From Agromyces cerinus (GTDB lineage: Bacteria > Actinomycetota > Actinomycetes > Actinomycetales > Microbacteriaceae), in contig NZ_JAFBCT010000001.1 of NCBI RefSeq assembly GCF_016907835.1, positions 496,001 through 560,000 on the forward strand: DNA of 64,000 nt. Reading direction: 5' to 3'. A program made the position numbers and the translations under genes. Of the stretch, positions 28,646 through 36,422 are shown piece after piece. A model generated the notes under the pieces. That model searched no databases and was not told the DNA's origin. It saw nothing but the letters and a program-made list of their open reading frames with translations. Numbering within the stretch: position 1 is the first letter of the stretch; the number at the start of each line of letters is the position of its first letter.

Positions 28646-30352
28646 ATGACGCAATCCTGGGACCGCGAGGTCGACGTCCTCGTCGCCGGCACCGGTGCGG
28701 CGGGCATGACCGCGGCCATCACCGCGGCAGATCGAGGGCTCTCCGTGCTCGTGGTCGAGAGCACCGACCGGTGGGGCGGCACGACGATGCGCAGCGGCGG
28801 CGGACTGTGGATGCCGAACAATCCGATCATGCGTCGCACGGGCATCGCCGACTCCCGCGAGGAGGCGCTGACCTACCTGGAATCCGCGATCGGCCCGAGC
28901 GACTCGATCGGCCCGGCCAGTTCGCCCGAGCGACGCGCGGCGTTCGTCGACACGATTCCCGAGCTCGTCACGCGTCTCGAGCAGCTCGGGGTGCGGTGGG
29001 CGGTCGCGAAGGACTATCCCGACTACTACCCCGACCGGCCGGGCGGCAAGATCGGGCGCGGCATCGAGTCCAAGCCCTTCGATGCGCGCAGGCTCGGCGA
29101 CTGGCGTGAGACCTCGCGCACGGGCGACTCCATCCCCGCCCCGATGCAGACCGACGACGTGTGGCTGCTCATGCGCGCGTGGTCCTCGTTCTCGGGCTTC
29201 GTGCGCGGCGCGCGTTTCGTGTTCCGCACCCTCGGAGGACTGGTCACCGGCAAGAAGCTGTACGGCTTCGGCGGCGGCCTCATGCTGCAGCTCGGCGCCA
29301 TCGCGAAGCAGCAGGGCGTGCAGATGCTGCTGAGCAGCCCGCTCACCGAACTCCTGAAGGACGAGCGCGGGCGAGTGGTCGGGGCCGTCGTCGCGACTCC
29401 CGACGGCCTGCAGCGCATCCGTGCGAGGCGCGGCGTGATCCTCGGCGCGGGCGGCTTCGCCGCGAACTCGGCCTGGCGGCAGAAGTACCACGGCATCGCG
29501 GGGTACACGTCGGCGGCCGAGGGCGACCTCGGCACGGCCATCGAGGCGGGCGTCGCGGCCGGCGCGGACGTCGCGCTCATGGACGACGCCTGGTGGGGTG
29601 CATCCGTGCCGATCCCCGGCAAGCAGGCGCAGTTCGTGCTGAACGAGCGATCCGACCCGTTCAGCATCGTCGTCGACCAGTCGGGCCGCCGCTATCTCAA
29701 CGAGTCCGAGAGCTACATCGACTTCGGCCATCACCTGCTCGAGCGCGATCCGATCTCGCCCGCGAACCCGTCGTGGCTCGTCGTCGAGCGGCGGCACCGG
29801 CAGCGGTACATGTTCGGCGCGCTGCTCATGGGCGGCACGGCGCTCGTCGAGCAGGGAGTGGTCGTCAAGGCTGGCACGCTCGGTGAGCTCGCCGAGAAGA
29901 TGGGAGTCGACCGTGCGACCTTCCTCGCGACGGTCGAGCGGTTCAACGGGTTCGCCCGCACCGGCGTCGACGTGGACTTCGGTCGAGGCGGCACCGCATA
30001 CGACCGCTACTACAGCGACCCGTGGGTGAAGCCGAACCCGAACCTCGGCGCGCTCGAGAAGGGCCCCTTCACCGCGGTGCAGCTCGTGCCCGGCGACCTG
30101 GGCACCAAGGGCGGCCTGCTGACCGATGAGCATGCCCGCGTGGTCGACGTCGACGGCCGTGTCATCGACGGGCTCTACGCCGCGGGCAACACGACGGCCT
30201 CGGTCATGGGGCGCACGTACCCCGGCCCCGGGTCGACCATCGGGCCGGCCGCCGTCTTCGGATACCTCGCCGCGGTGCACGCCGCGTCGTCGCCCGAGGG
30301 AAGTGCGACCCCGGCCCGTGGGGGCTCCGCCGACGAGGCGCGCACCGTGTAG
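28646..30352 (+). CDS. KstD-like FAD-dependent 3-ketosteroid dehydrogenase family protein
   Basis: 568 residues. N-terminal FAD-binding G15-x-G17-x-x-G20 with RWGGTTMRSGGGLWMPNN, a typical 3-ketosteroid delta1-dehydrogenase segment. The C-terminal RTYPGPGSTIGPAAVFGYL carries the Tyr...Gly catalytic pair described for KstD. No other steroid genes are nearby, so the substrate is uncertain (fumarate reductase-like or other 3-keto compounds possible). The ATG follows AGAAGGAGGAGCA, an unusually strong ribosome site for this window. An inverted repeat pair sits just upstream. Confidence 0.8.
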   Translation: MTQSWDREVDVLVAGTGAAGMTAAITAADRGLSVLVVESTDRWGGTTMRSGGGLWMPNNPIMRRTGIADSREEALTYLESAIGPSDSIGPASSPERRAAFVDTIPELVTRLEQLGVRWAVAKDYPDYYPDRPGGKIGRGIESKPFDARRLGDWRETSRTGDSIPAPMQTDDVWLLMRAWSSFSGFVRGARFVFRTLGGLVTGKKLYGFGGGLMLQLGAIAKQQGVQMLLSSPLTELLKDERGRVVGAVVATPDGLQRIRARRGVILGAGGFAANSAWRQKYHGIAGYTSAAEGDLGTAIEAGVAAGADVALMDDAWWGASVPIPGKQAQFVLNERSDPFSIVVDQSGRRYLNESESYIDFGHHLLERDPISPANPSWLVVERRHRQRYMFGALLMGGTALVEQGVVVKAGTLGELAEKMGVDRATFLATVERFNGFARTGVDVDFGRGGTAYDRYYSDPWVKPNPNLGALEKGPFTAVQLVPGDLGTKGGLLTDEHARVVDVDGRVIDGLYAAGNTTASVMGRTYPGPGSTIGPAAVFGYLAAVHAASSPEGSATPARGGSADEARTV

Positions 30353-30396
30353 CGCTCGTCCCGATCGGGACTTGCTTCGGGGCGGGTGCCCTCGAC

Positions 30397-30402
30397 TACA
30401 CT
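30397..30402 (+). promoter_or_regulatory. -10 box (TACACT) for the Bcr/CflA gene
   Basis: TACACT precedes a palindrome at +1 and a leader of about 125 bases before ATG 30534. Confidence 0.4.
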
Positions 30403-30410
30403 CGAAGGTG

Positions 30411-30424
30411 TCGAATCGATTCGA
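30411..30424 (+). promoter_or_regulatory. Palindromic operator candidate TCGAATCGATTCGA
   Basis: A perfect 14-base palindrome immediately downstream of the -10 box, the position where a repressor would block transcription of the efflux gene. Confidence 0.45.
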
Positions 30425-30447
30425 GCCGCGCGACGGCCGAATCGCAC

Positions 30448-30474
30448 AGGCGGCGTCCCATCGGGGCGCCGCCT
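30448..30474 (+). terminator. Leader hairpin: terminator or attenuator
   Basis: AGGCGGCG-TCCC pairs with GGGG-CGCCGCCT around ATC. It lies in the leader between the KstD-like gene and the efflux gene, so it may end the former or attenuate the latter. Confidence 0.5.
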
Positions 30475-30533
30475 CCCCATCTCCCGGCGTCCGAGGGCGT
30501 GCGCCGCCGCATCCGAGCACGCCTGGAAACACG

Positions 30534-31808
30534 ATGTCCTCCACCTCCTCCATCCCCGTCATCCGTCCCGACGACTACGTCCAGCCGTCGCACCCGGGCG
30601 ACCGGCTGAGCAGCCGGCAGCGACTCGTCTACGTGCTCGTGCTCGGCGCACTCACGGCGCTCGGCCCGTTCACCGTCGACCTCTACCTGCCCGCCTTCCC
30701 GGTGCTGCAGGACGAGCTCGGCGTCTCCGCCTCGGCCGTGCAGCTGACCCTGACGGGCACCATGGTCGGGTTCGGCCTCGGCCAGCTCATCGTCGGCCCG
30801 TGGAGCGACAAGGTGGGTCGTCGCCTGCCGCTCATCCTCGCGACGGCCCTGCACATCGCGGCATCCCTCGCTGCGGCCTTCGCCCCCGACATCGTCTGGC
30901 TCTCGGTCTTCCGACTGCTGCAGGGCTTCGGCGCCGCAGCCGGTGGCGTGGTCGCCATGGCGATGGTGCGCGACCTCTTCGGCGGCAAGCCGCTCGTGCG
31001 CATGCTCTCGCGACTCGCGCTCGTGAACGGCCTCGCGCCCGTGCTCGCCCCCGTCATCGGGTCGCAGCTGCTGCAGGTCATGGACTGGCGCGGCATCTTC
31101 GTCGTGCTCGCGATCTACGGCGCGGTCGTCGTCGTGGCCGTCGCCTTCTTCATCGTCGAGACCCTGCCCGCCTCGCGTCGGCAGGTCTCCGGCCACTCGA
31201 CGCTGCGCGATCGCTACGCGGCGCTCTTCCGCGACCGCGTCTACCTCGGCGCCGCGCTCATCGGCGGCATGACCTTCACGGGGTTGTTCGGCTACCTCTC
31301 GACCTCGTCGTTCCTCTTCCAGGACCTCTACGCCTTCAACGCCCAGGAGTACGGCCTGCTCTTCGCCGTGAACTCCGTCGGCGTCATCATCGGCGTGCAG
31401 ACGAGCTCGCGGCTCATGCGCGGCTCGGTGGCGCCGCAATGGATCCTCGCCGGCACGACGGTCGTGCACCTTGCGATGGCCGTGGCGATCATGGCGCTCG
31501 ACGCGTCGGGAAGCGGGTTCTGGGGCACGGCGATCCCGCTCTGGTTCTACATCCTCGCCTGCGGCTTCGCGTTCCCCGCCGTGCAGGTGCTCGCCCTCGC
31601 GCACCACGGCGCGGAGGCCGGCACGGCGGCGTCGCTGCTCGGCGCCCTGAACTTCGGCCTCGCCGGCGTCATCTCACCGCTGATCGGCCTCATGGGCGTC
31701 GCCAGCGCCGTGCCCATGGCGTTCGTGATGCTGCTCGCGGGCATCGTGGCGATCGCGGCGCTGTGGCTGCTCGTGCGCCCGAGGACCGTGCCGCCGCTGA
31801 GCGAGTGA
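30534..31808 (+). CDS. Bcr/CflA-type MFS drug exporter
   Basis: 424 residues with twelve hydrophobic segments. Conserved DHA1/Bcr features: PFTVDLYLPAFPVLQDELG in helix 1, motif A GPWSDKVGRRLPL, and a helix-5 GLAPVLAPVIGSQLL. Likely proton-coupled export of small drugs or metabolites; substrate unknown. The ATG has no strong Shine-Dalgarno. A leader of about 125 bases contains a palindrome and a hairpin, suggesting regulated expression. Confidence 0.88.
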   Translation: MSSTSSIPVIRPDDYVQPSHPGDRLSSRQRLVYVLVLGALTALGPFTVDLYLPAFPVLQDELGVSASAVQLTLTGTMVGFGLGQLIVGPWSDKVGRRLPLILATALHIAASLAAAFAPDIVWLSVFRLLQGFGAAAGGVVAMAMVRDLFGGKPLVRMLSRLALVNGLAPVLAPVIGSQLLQVMDWRGIFVVLAIYGAVVVVAVAFFIVETLPASRRQVSGHSTLRDRYAALFRDRVYLGAALIGGMTFTGLFGYLSTSSFLFQDLYAFNAQEYGLLFAVNSVGVIIGVQTSSRLMRGSVAPQWILAGTTVVHLAMAVAIMALDASGSGFWGTAIPLWFYILACGFAFPAVQVLALAHHGAEAGTAASLLGALNFGLAGVISPLIGLMGVASAVPMAFVMLLAGIVAIAALWLLVRPRTVPPLSE

Positions 31809-31816
31809 AGGCGCGA

Positions 31817-31858
31817 GGCATCCGCCCGCGAAATCGGCGGTGACCTCACGCGGATGCC
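31817..31858. repeat. Inverted pair of the dispersed octamer between MFS and PAP2 genes
   Basis: GGCATCCGC (31817-31825) and GCGGATGCC (31850-31858) form a nine-base perfect stem over a 24-base loop. It may serve as a terminator for the exporter gene. Confidence 0.55.
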
Positions 31859-31871
31859 GCGAACCCGACGA

Positions 31872-31877
31872 TAGCGT
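31872..31877 (+). promoter_or_regulatory. -10 box (TAGCGT) for leaderless PAP2 gene
   Basis: TAGCGT lies six bases before ATG 31884. Confidence 0.45.
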
Positions 31878-31883
31878 GAGTGC

Positions 31884-32573
31884 ATGAGCCTCGAATCGGT
31901 GGAGTCGTCCGATACCCGGCCGCGGGTCTCCCGCCGCGTTCCGATCATCGCGGGGGCGACGGCGCTCCTGCTCGCGAGCCTGCTCGGCGTGCTCGCCTTG
32001 ACGTCGTCGGGCGAGAACCGCTTCGCCGTCGACGAGGCGTGGGCGGAGTTCGTGGTGAGCACGCGAACCCCCTTCGGGGAGTGGTTCGCCTATGCCATGA
32101 ACACGCTGGGCGGCGGGTTCGTCGGGGTGTTCGTGGTGCCGATCGGAGCCGCGATCGTGCTGCTCATCGTTCGGCGACCGTGGGGGGCCTTGTACTTCAT
32201 CGTGGCGTCGGCCGCGAGTGCCGGCATGGTGCAGGTGCTGAAGCACCTGTTCGGGCGGGCTCGGCCCGAGGACATGATCGTCGTCTCAGATTTCGGGTCG
32301 TTCCCGTCGGGCCACGTCGCGAATGCAGCGACGATCGCGGTCGTCATGGGCATGATCGTGCCGCGCACCTGGGTGTGGGTGCTCGGCGCCGTCTACACCG
32401 CGCTGATGGCGTACAGCCGCACCTATCTCGGTGCGCACTGGCTGACCGACACCCTCGGTGGGGCGCTCGCCGGGGCGGGTGTGGCGCTGCTCCTCTGGGC
32501 GGCGCTCGCCGGTCCGCTCGAGCGCGAACGCATGGCGTGGGGTGAGCGACGGCGTCGCGCGTCTGCGGACTGA
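31884..32573 (+). CDS. PAP2-family membrane phosphatase
   Basis: 229 residues with about six membrane segments and the complete phosphatase signature: KHLFGRARP, FPSGHVAN and SRTYLGAHWLTD. It probably dephosphorylates an isoprenyl pyrophosphate or phosphatidate at the outer membrane face. The basic C-terminus is encoded by DNA partly repeated 60 bases downstream. A -10 box lies six bases before the ATG. Confidence 0.9.
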   Translation: MSLESVESSDTRPRVSRRVPIIAGATALLLASLLGVLALTSSGENRFAVDEAWAEFVVSTRTPFGEWFAYAMNTLGGGFVGVFVVPIGAAIVLLIVRRPWGALYFIVASAASAGMVQVLKHLFGRARPEDMIVVSDFGSFPSGHVANAATIAVVMGMIVPRTWVWVLGAVYTALMAYSRTYLGAHWLTDTLGGALAGAGVALLLWAALAGPLERERMAWGERRRRASAD

Positions 32574-32603
32574 GCACCCGAGCGCGAACGCATCGCGTGG
32601 GGT
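32519..32603. repeat. 25-bp direct repeat, 60-bp spacing, at the PAP2 3' end
   Basis: Copies at 32519-32543 and 32579-32603, starting CGAGCGCGAACGCAT, differ at one base. One lies inside the PAP2 coding end, the other beyond the stop. It suggests a local duplication. Confidence 0.75.
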
Positions 32604-32667
32604 CGTCCGGGGTCGACCGTCGAGCGACGGGATCGAGTGCTGGGCCTCGCCCGGATGCGCCTCTTCG

Positions 32668-33253
32668 TCAGCTGCCGGCCGGCGGCACCGTTCTGCGCAT
32701 CACCGTCTTGCTCTTGCCGATGTTTCGCTCGAACGTGAATCCCGCCTGCTCGAACATCGCCCTCGTGCCGTTGTGGAGGAACGACGACGAGGTCTTCTTG
32801 CCGGGGGTGAGCTCGTTGGGGAACGAGACCACCTCGCCCCCGCCGGCCTGCGCGATCAGCTCCAGCGCGCCGTCCAAGCGCCTCCCGTGCCACTCCCGAA
32901 CGCCGGTGGTCGCGGTCGACGAAGAAGCACGTGATGCGCCACGGCGCCGGGTTGGTCTCGCCCGCGTCGTACTGCTTGCGGTGGTAGATGTTCGGCAGTT
33001 CGACCGGGCTGCCGTACTCGCACCACGCGATCGCGTCGTCGCCGTCGAAGACGAGCGCGGCGTGAGCGATGCCTTCGGCCACGAGTCGCTGCTTGAACGT
33101 CGGCCGGTCGTACTCCTCCTTGACGGTGTGCTCCGTGTCGTCGTGGAAATACGAGCAGTAGCACCCGCCCCAGACCCCGTTGTGCTTCTGCGCGAGCGCG
33201 AGCCACGCCGGAAAGGTCTCCGGCGTGAGCGGTTTGATCAGGTGCGTGGTCAT
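32668..33253 (-). pseudogene. GNAT acetyltransferase gene broken by a +1 frameshift
   Basis: The reading frame begins MTTHLIKPLTPETFPAWLAL and carries the family segment NGVWGGCYCSYFHDD and acetyl-CoA-site region CFFVDRDHRRSGVAREAL. After AREAL near 32879 the frame shifts: the natural continuation DGALELIAQAGGGEVVSFPN to the end at 32668 is in the next frame. One extra G in the minus-strand run CTTGGAC restores it if removed. Both halves match one uncharacterised actinobacterial GNAT family, so this is a recent frameshift or a sequencing error. Confidence 0.8.
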
Positions 33254-33410
33254 GCCCGCCCCACCGACCTTCTGGCCGGTCTCGCTGAACGACGACCGGG
33301 GACCACTCGCAACGCGCGCGCCATGCCGTCATCTTGTCAGCATCACCGAGTGTTGTCACGGCCCGCGTCGACGGCCCGAGGGCCGATGGATCCGCAGCAG
33401 GGAACCGTCG

Positions 33411-33626
33411 CTAGACGCTGGACTCGACCCAACTCACCGGAAGGAACGGGCTGTAGACGTAGACGACCTTGTCTCGCTTGCGATCGATCTCGATGGTCCC
33501 CTTGCCCGCATTCATCGCATCCATGATCTGGGACCGGACACCTTCCCACGTTGGGCCGTCAGTGAAGCGGAACTTCGCATAGTTGGGTGCGACGCTGCCG
33601 ATATAGAGAGTGACGTCCGTTGTCAT
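33411..33626 (-). CDS. Hypothetical 71-residue protein
   Basis: Starts MTTDVTLYIGSVAPNYAKFR and ends WVESSV. It looks like a small soluble alpha/beta domain and I do not recognise a family. The ATG at 33626 has only a weak ribosome site. Local base composition is somewhat less GC-rich than flanking genes, hinting at acquisition. It stands alone between the broken GNAT gene and the molybdenum cofactor genes. Confidence 0.55.
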   Translation of the reverse strand: MTTDVTLYIGSVAPNYAKFRFTDGPTWEGVRSQIMDAMNAGKGTIEIDRKRDKVVYVYSPFLPVSWVESSV

Positions 33627-33719
33627 GTGACGCACTCTACCGATGGCGACCGGTCATCAGAATCCCCACGACAACTCCGTCGTGGCGACGACGCGCATGC
33701 GAGAGGGTCCGTGACGAGA

Positions 33720-34223
33720 TCACCCCGCCGCTGGGTGGTCGCCCCCGGCGAGTTGATCGAGGGTGTGCTCGAGCACCTCGCCGAGCAGCCCGAGCCCGTC
33801 GCGCACCCCGCCGGCGGAACCCGGGAGGTTCACGACGAGCGTCGACCCCGACACGCCCGCGAGTCCTCGTGAGAGCAGGGCGGTGGGTGTCGTCGCCGCG
33901 CCGCGACGGCGCAGTTCCTCCATGAACCCCGGCAGCTCGCGATCGAGCAGCGGCGCCGTCGCCTCGGGGGTGCCGTCGGTCGGGGAGACCCCGGTGCCGC
34001 CGGTCGTGATGATGACCGACGGGTGGCCGGCGAGGGCCCGCTGCAGGGCGTCGGCCGTGGGCACGCCGTCGGCGACCACCACGGGGCCGACGGGGTCGAA
34101 GCCGCGCTCGACGAGCCAGGCCGCGATCACCGGCCCGGTGCGGTCGTCGGCGACGCCCGCCGCGGCACGCGTCGACGCGACGATGACGACGGCGGTGCGC
34201 GGCATCCGCTCGGTCGGGGTCAT
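33720..34223 (-). CDS. mog: MoaB/Mog-type molybdopterin adenylyltransferase
   Basis: 167 residues with the MoCF-binding signature IITTGGTGVSPTDGTPEA. Adenylylates molybdopterin before molybdate insertion. The ATG giving MTPTERMPRTAVVIVAST overlaps the moaC stop by four bases (ATGA). Last gene of the minus-strand series moaD-moeA-moaC-mog. MoaB and Mog are hard to separate by eye; the activity is the same class. Confidence 0.88.
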   Translation of the reverse strand: MTPTERMPRTAVVIVASTRAAAGVADDRTGPVIAAWLVERGFDPVGPVVVADGVPTADALQRALAGHPSVIITTGGTGVSPTDGTPEATAPLLDRELPGFMEELRRRGAATTPTALLSRGLAGVSGSTLVVNLPGSAGGVRDGLGLLGEVLEHTLDQLAGGDHPAAG

Positions 34224-34696
34224 TCGCGCGACCAGTCGCCGCTCTTGCCGCCCGCCTTCGCGAGCACCATCACGTCGGTGACGACCGCGCGGTTGTCGAC
34301 GGCCTTGATCATGTCGTAGAGCGTGAGCGCCGACACGGTCGCGGCGGTCAGCGCCTCCATCTCGACGCCGGTGACGCCCTTCGTGGTGACGGTCGCGACG
34401 ATGCGCACGCGATCGCCCTCCGGCGTGATGTCGACGTCGAGCTTCGTGAGCGGCAGCGGGTGGCACAGGGGGATGAGCGTCGACGTCTGCTTGGCCGCCA
34501 TGATGCCGGCGATGCGCGCGGTGCCGATCGCCTCGCCCTTCGGCAGGCTGCCGTCGGCGATGGCGTCGACCACGTCGATGCGCGTGATGAGCACGGCCTG
34601 CGCGCTCGCCGTGCGCCGGGTCACCGCCTTGTCGGTGACGTCGACCATGTGCGCGGAGCCGTCGCCGCGCAGATGGGTCAGGCGTGGTTCAGTCAT
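34220..34696 (-). CDS. moaC: Cyclic pyranopterin monophosphate synthase MoaC
   Basis: 158 residues. Second half of the first step of molybdenum cofactor synthesis. Motifs MVDVTDKAVTRRTASA, LIPLCHPLPLTKLDVDI and GVEMEALTAATVSALTLYDM are all intact. It overlaps moeA upstream by eight bases and mog downstream by four, so it is tightly co-translated. Confidence 0.96.
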   Translation of the reverse strand: MTEPRLTHLRGDGSAHMVDVTDKAVTRRTASAQAVLITRIDVVDAIADGSLPKGEAIGTARIAGIMAAKQTSTLIPLCHPLPLTKLDVDITPEGDRVRIVATVTTKGVTGVEMEALTAATVSALTLYDMIKAVDNRAVVTDVMVLAKAGGKSGDWSRE

Positions 34697-36011
34697 CGAT
34701 CCTCCAGACGTCGACGTGGGCTCCGGCCGGCAGGTCGCCGACTCCCACGGGCAGGTGCACGAGCACGGTGGCGTTCGCGTAGGCGTGCAGCAGGTGCGAG
34801 CTCGGCGCCCCGACCTCGACGTCGCCGTCGCCGTCGAGCACGCCGCGGCGCACCTGATGCTTGTCGAGCGGCGAGGTCACGTCGTGCGCGAGCCGCAGTC
34901 GCGCGCGCGGTCGGTCGGGGGTGAGGCCGGCGAACGCCCGCAGCACCGGGCGCAGGAACAGCTCGAACGAGACGAGTGCGCTCACAGGATTGCCGGGGAA
35001 CGCGACGACCGGCACCTCGACGCCGGCACCGCTGCCGTCGCCGGTCGCCGGGAATCGGGCGAGCCCGAGGCCCTGCGGTCCGCCGGGCTGCAGCGCGACC
35101 TTCGTGAACGCCACGCCGAGCGGTGCGAGGGCTTCGCGCACGACCTCGAATGCGCCGGCGCTGACACCGCCGGTGGTCACCACCAGATCGACGTGACGGG
35201 CGGACTCCGTGAGCACCGCGACGAGCGCGGCCGCGTCGTCGGGGGCGACCGTCTCGCGCACCCGCGCACCGCTCTCGCGGAGGGCTGCCGCGAGCATCGT
35301 CGTGTTCGCATCGTGGATCTGGCCCGAGTCGAGCGATGCGCCCGGTGTGCGCAACTCGTGCCCCGTCGAGACGAGCAGCACCGAGACCGGCCGGCGCACC
35401 GACACCGTCGTGACCCCGGCGGCGGCCAGGGCGCCGAGCTGGGCAGGGCCGAGTCGGATGCCGGCGGGCAGGAGCCGCTCGCCACGGGCGACGTCGGTGC
35501 CGACGCCGCGCACGAAGGCGCCGGGCGGGGCGGGCCGGTCGAAGGCGACGAGGGTGCCCGCGGCGACGGCGCGCCGGTCGGCGCCGAGCCGGGGGAACCG
35601 GGGCGGGTCGGCGGCCTCGATCGGAACGACGGCGTCGGCGCCGACGGGGATCGGAGCTCCGGTCATGACCGGGGCGGCCGTGCCGGGAGCGTGGTCGGCC
35701 ACCCGGTCGCCCGCAGCGCTCACGGCACCGACCGGGAGCACGACGGGAGCGCCGGGGGCGGCGCCGACGAGATCGGCCGCGAGCACGGCGTATCCGTCCA
35801 TCTGGGAGTTCGCGAAGGCGGGCAGGTCGATCGGAGCGACGACCTCGAGCCCGAGCACGCGCCCGAGCGCCGAGGGACCGGGGCCGGGCCGGGCGTCGTC
35901 GGCGTCGGACACCGCCACCCGCTCGAACCCTGCAGGCTCGTCGAGTGCGGCCCGGATCGGCGCGAGGAGCTCACGCACCGCGTGCTGGTGTTCGGCGAAG
36001 GTCCGCATCAT
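34689..36011 (-). CDS. moeA: Molybdopterin molybdenumtransferase MoeA
   Basis: 440 residues. Inserts molybdate into adenylylated molybdopterin. Domain order is normal: MoeA N-terminal (LPAFANSQMDGYAVLAADL), MoCF-binding (VVTTGGVSAGAFEVVREAL, FPGNPVSALVSFELF) and C-terminal domain. Two adjacent ATGs at 36011/36008; GGAGG lies upstream. 12 bases separate it from moaD. Confidence 0.95.
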   Translation of the reverse strand: MMRTFAEHQHAVRELLAPIRAALDEPAGFERVAVSDADDARPGPGPSALGRVLGLEVVAPIDLPAFANSQMDGYAVLAADLVGAAPGAPVVLPVGAVSAAGDRVADHAPGTAAPVMTGAPIPVGADAVVPIEAADPPRFPRLGADRRAVAAGTLVAFDRPAPPGAFVRGVGTDVARGERLLPAGIRLGPAQLGALAAAGVTTVSVRRPVSVLLVSTGHELRTPGASLDSGQIHDANTTMLAAALRESGARVRETVAPDDAAALVAVLTESARHVDLVVTTGGVSAGAFEVVREALAPLGVAFTKVALQPGGPQGLGLARFPATGDGSGAGVEVPVVAFPGNPVSALVSFELFLRPVLRAFAGLTPDRPRARLRLAHDVTSPLDKHQVRRGVLDGDGDVEVGAPSSHLLHAYANATVLVHLPVGVGDLPAGAHVDVWRIDD

Positions 36012-36023
36012 CCGTGCCTCCGG

Positions 36024-36272
36024 TCAGCCGCCGGCGAAGGGCGGCAGGATGTCGACCTGCGCGGCGACCGGGTGGTCGGCGTCGCGACGCACCGTGCCGT
36101 CGACGAGGAAGGAACCCGACGCGAGCACCTTGGCCATCGCCTGACCGTGGCGTTCGACGAGCAGTGCGCCGAGGGAGCCGAGCGTGGCGGGGGCGCTCAG
36201 CTCGAGCCGTTCCTCATCGCGACCGGCCGCCTCGGCGGCGGCGGCGAAGTACCGCACGGTCACGATCGTCAT
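36024..36272 (-). CDS. moaD: Molybdopterin synthase small subunit MoaD
   Basis: 82 residues, ubiquitin-like, ending in the essential Gly-Gly (ILPPFAGG) that is thiocarboxylated by MoeZ and donates sulfur in molybdopterin synthase with MoaE. The open frame runs much farther upstream, but only MTIVTVRYFAAAAEAAG onward resembles MoaD. Start of the moaD-moeA-moaC-mog operon, divergent from moeZ. Confidence 0.92.
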   Translation of the reverse strand: MTIVTVRYFAAAAEAAGRDEERLELSAPATLGSLGALLVERHGQAMAKVLASGSFLVDGTVRRDADHPVAAQVDILPPFAGG

Positions 36273-36409
36273 GCCCACGATGCTACCGGCAGGGCGGCCG
36301 ACGTGACCGGGCCGCGCGGCGGGCTGCGGCCCGGCCGTACACCGGCCGGGGCGGCCTCGGGCGGCCCTCGCGCGGGCCAGGAGCGCCGGAAGCGCGCCGA
36401 TGCGCTGCG

Positions 36410-36415
36410 TACAAT
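36410..36415 (+). promoter_or_regulatory. -10 box (TACAAT) for leaderless moeZ
   Basis: TACAAT ends seven bases before ATG 36423. It overlaps the alternative ATG 36414, which argues that 36423 is the real start. Confidence 0.5.
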
Positions 36416-36422
36416 GGCGGGC

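Noticed and set aside
32423..32667. Continuation of the GNAT frame beyond the frameshift into PAP2
   Set aside because: Repetitive Arg/Ser-rich sequence from antisense reading; the true C-terminus is in the other frame.
34323..36413. N-terminal extension of the moeZ frame across moaC, moeA and moaD
   Set aside because: Antisense to three well-supported genes; MoeZ homology starts near 36423, next to a -10 box.
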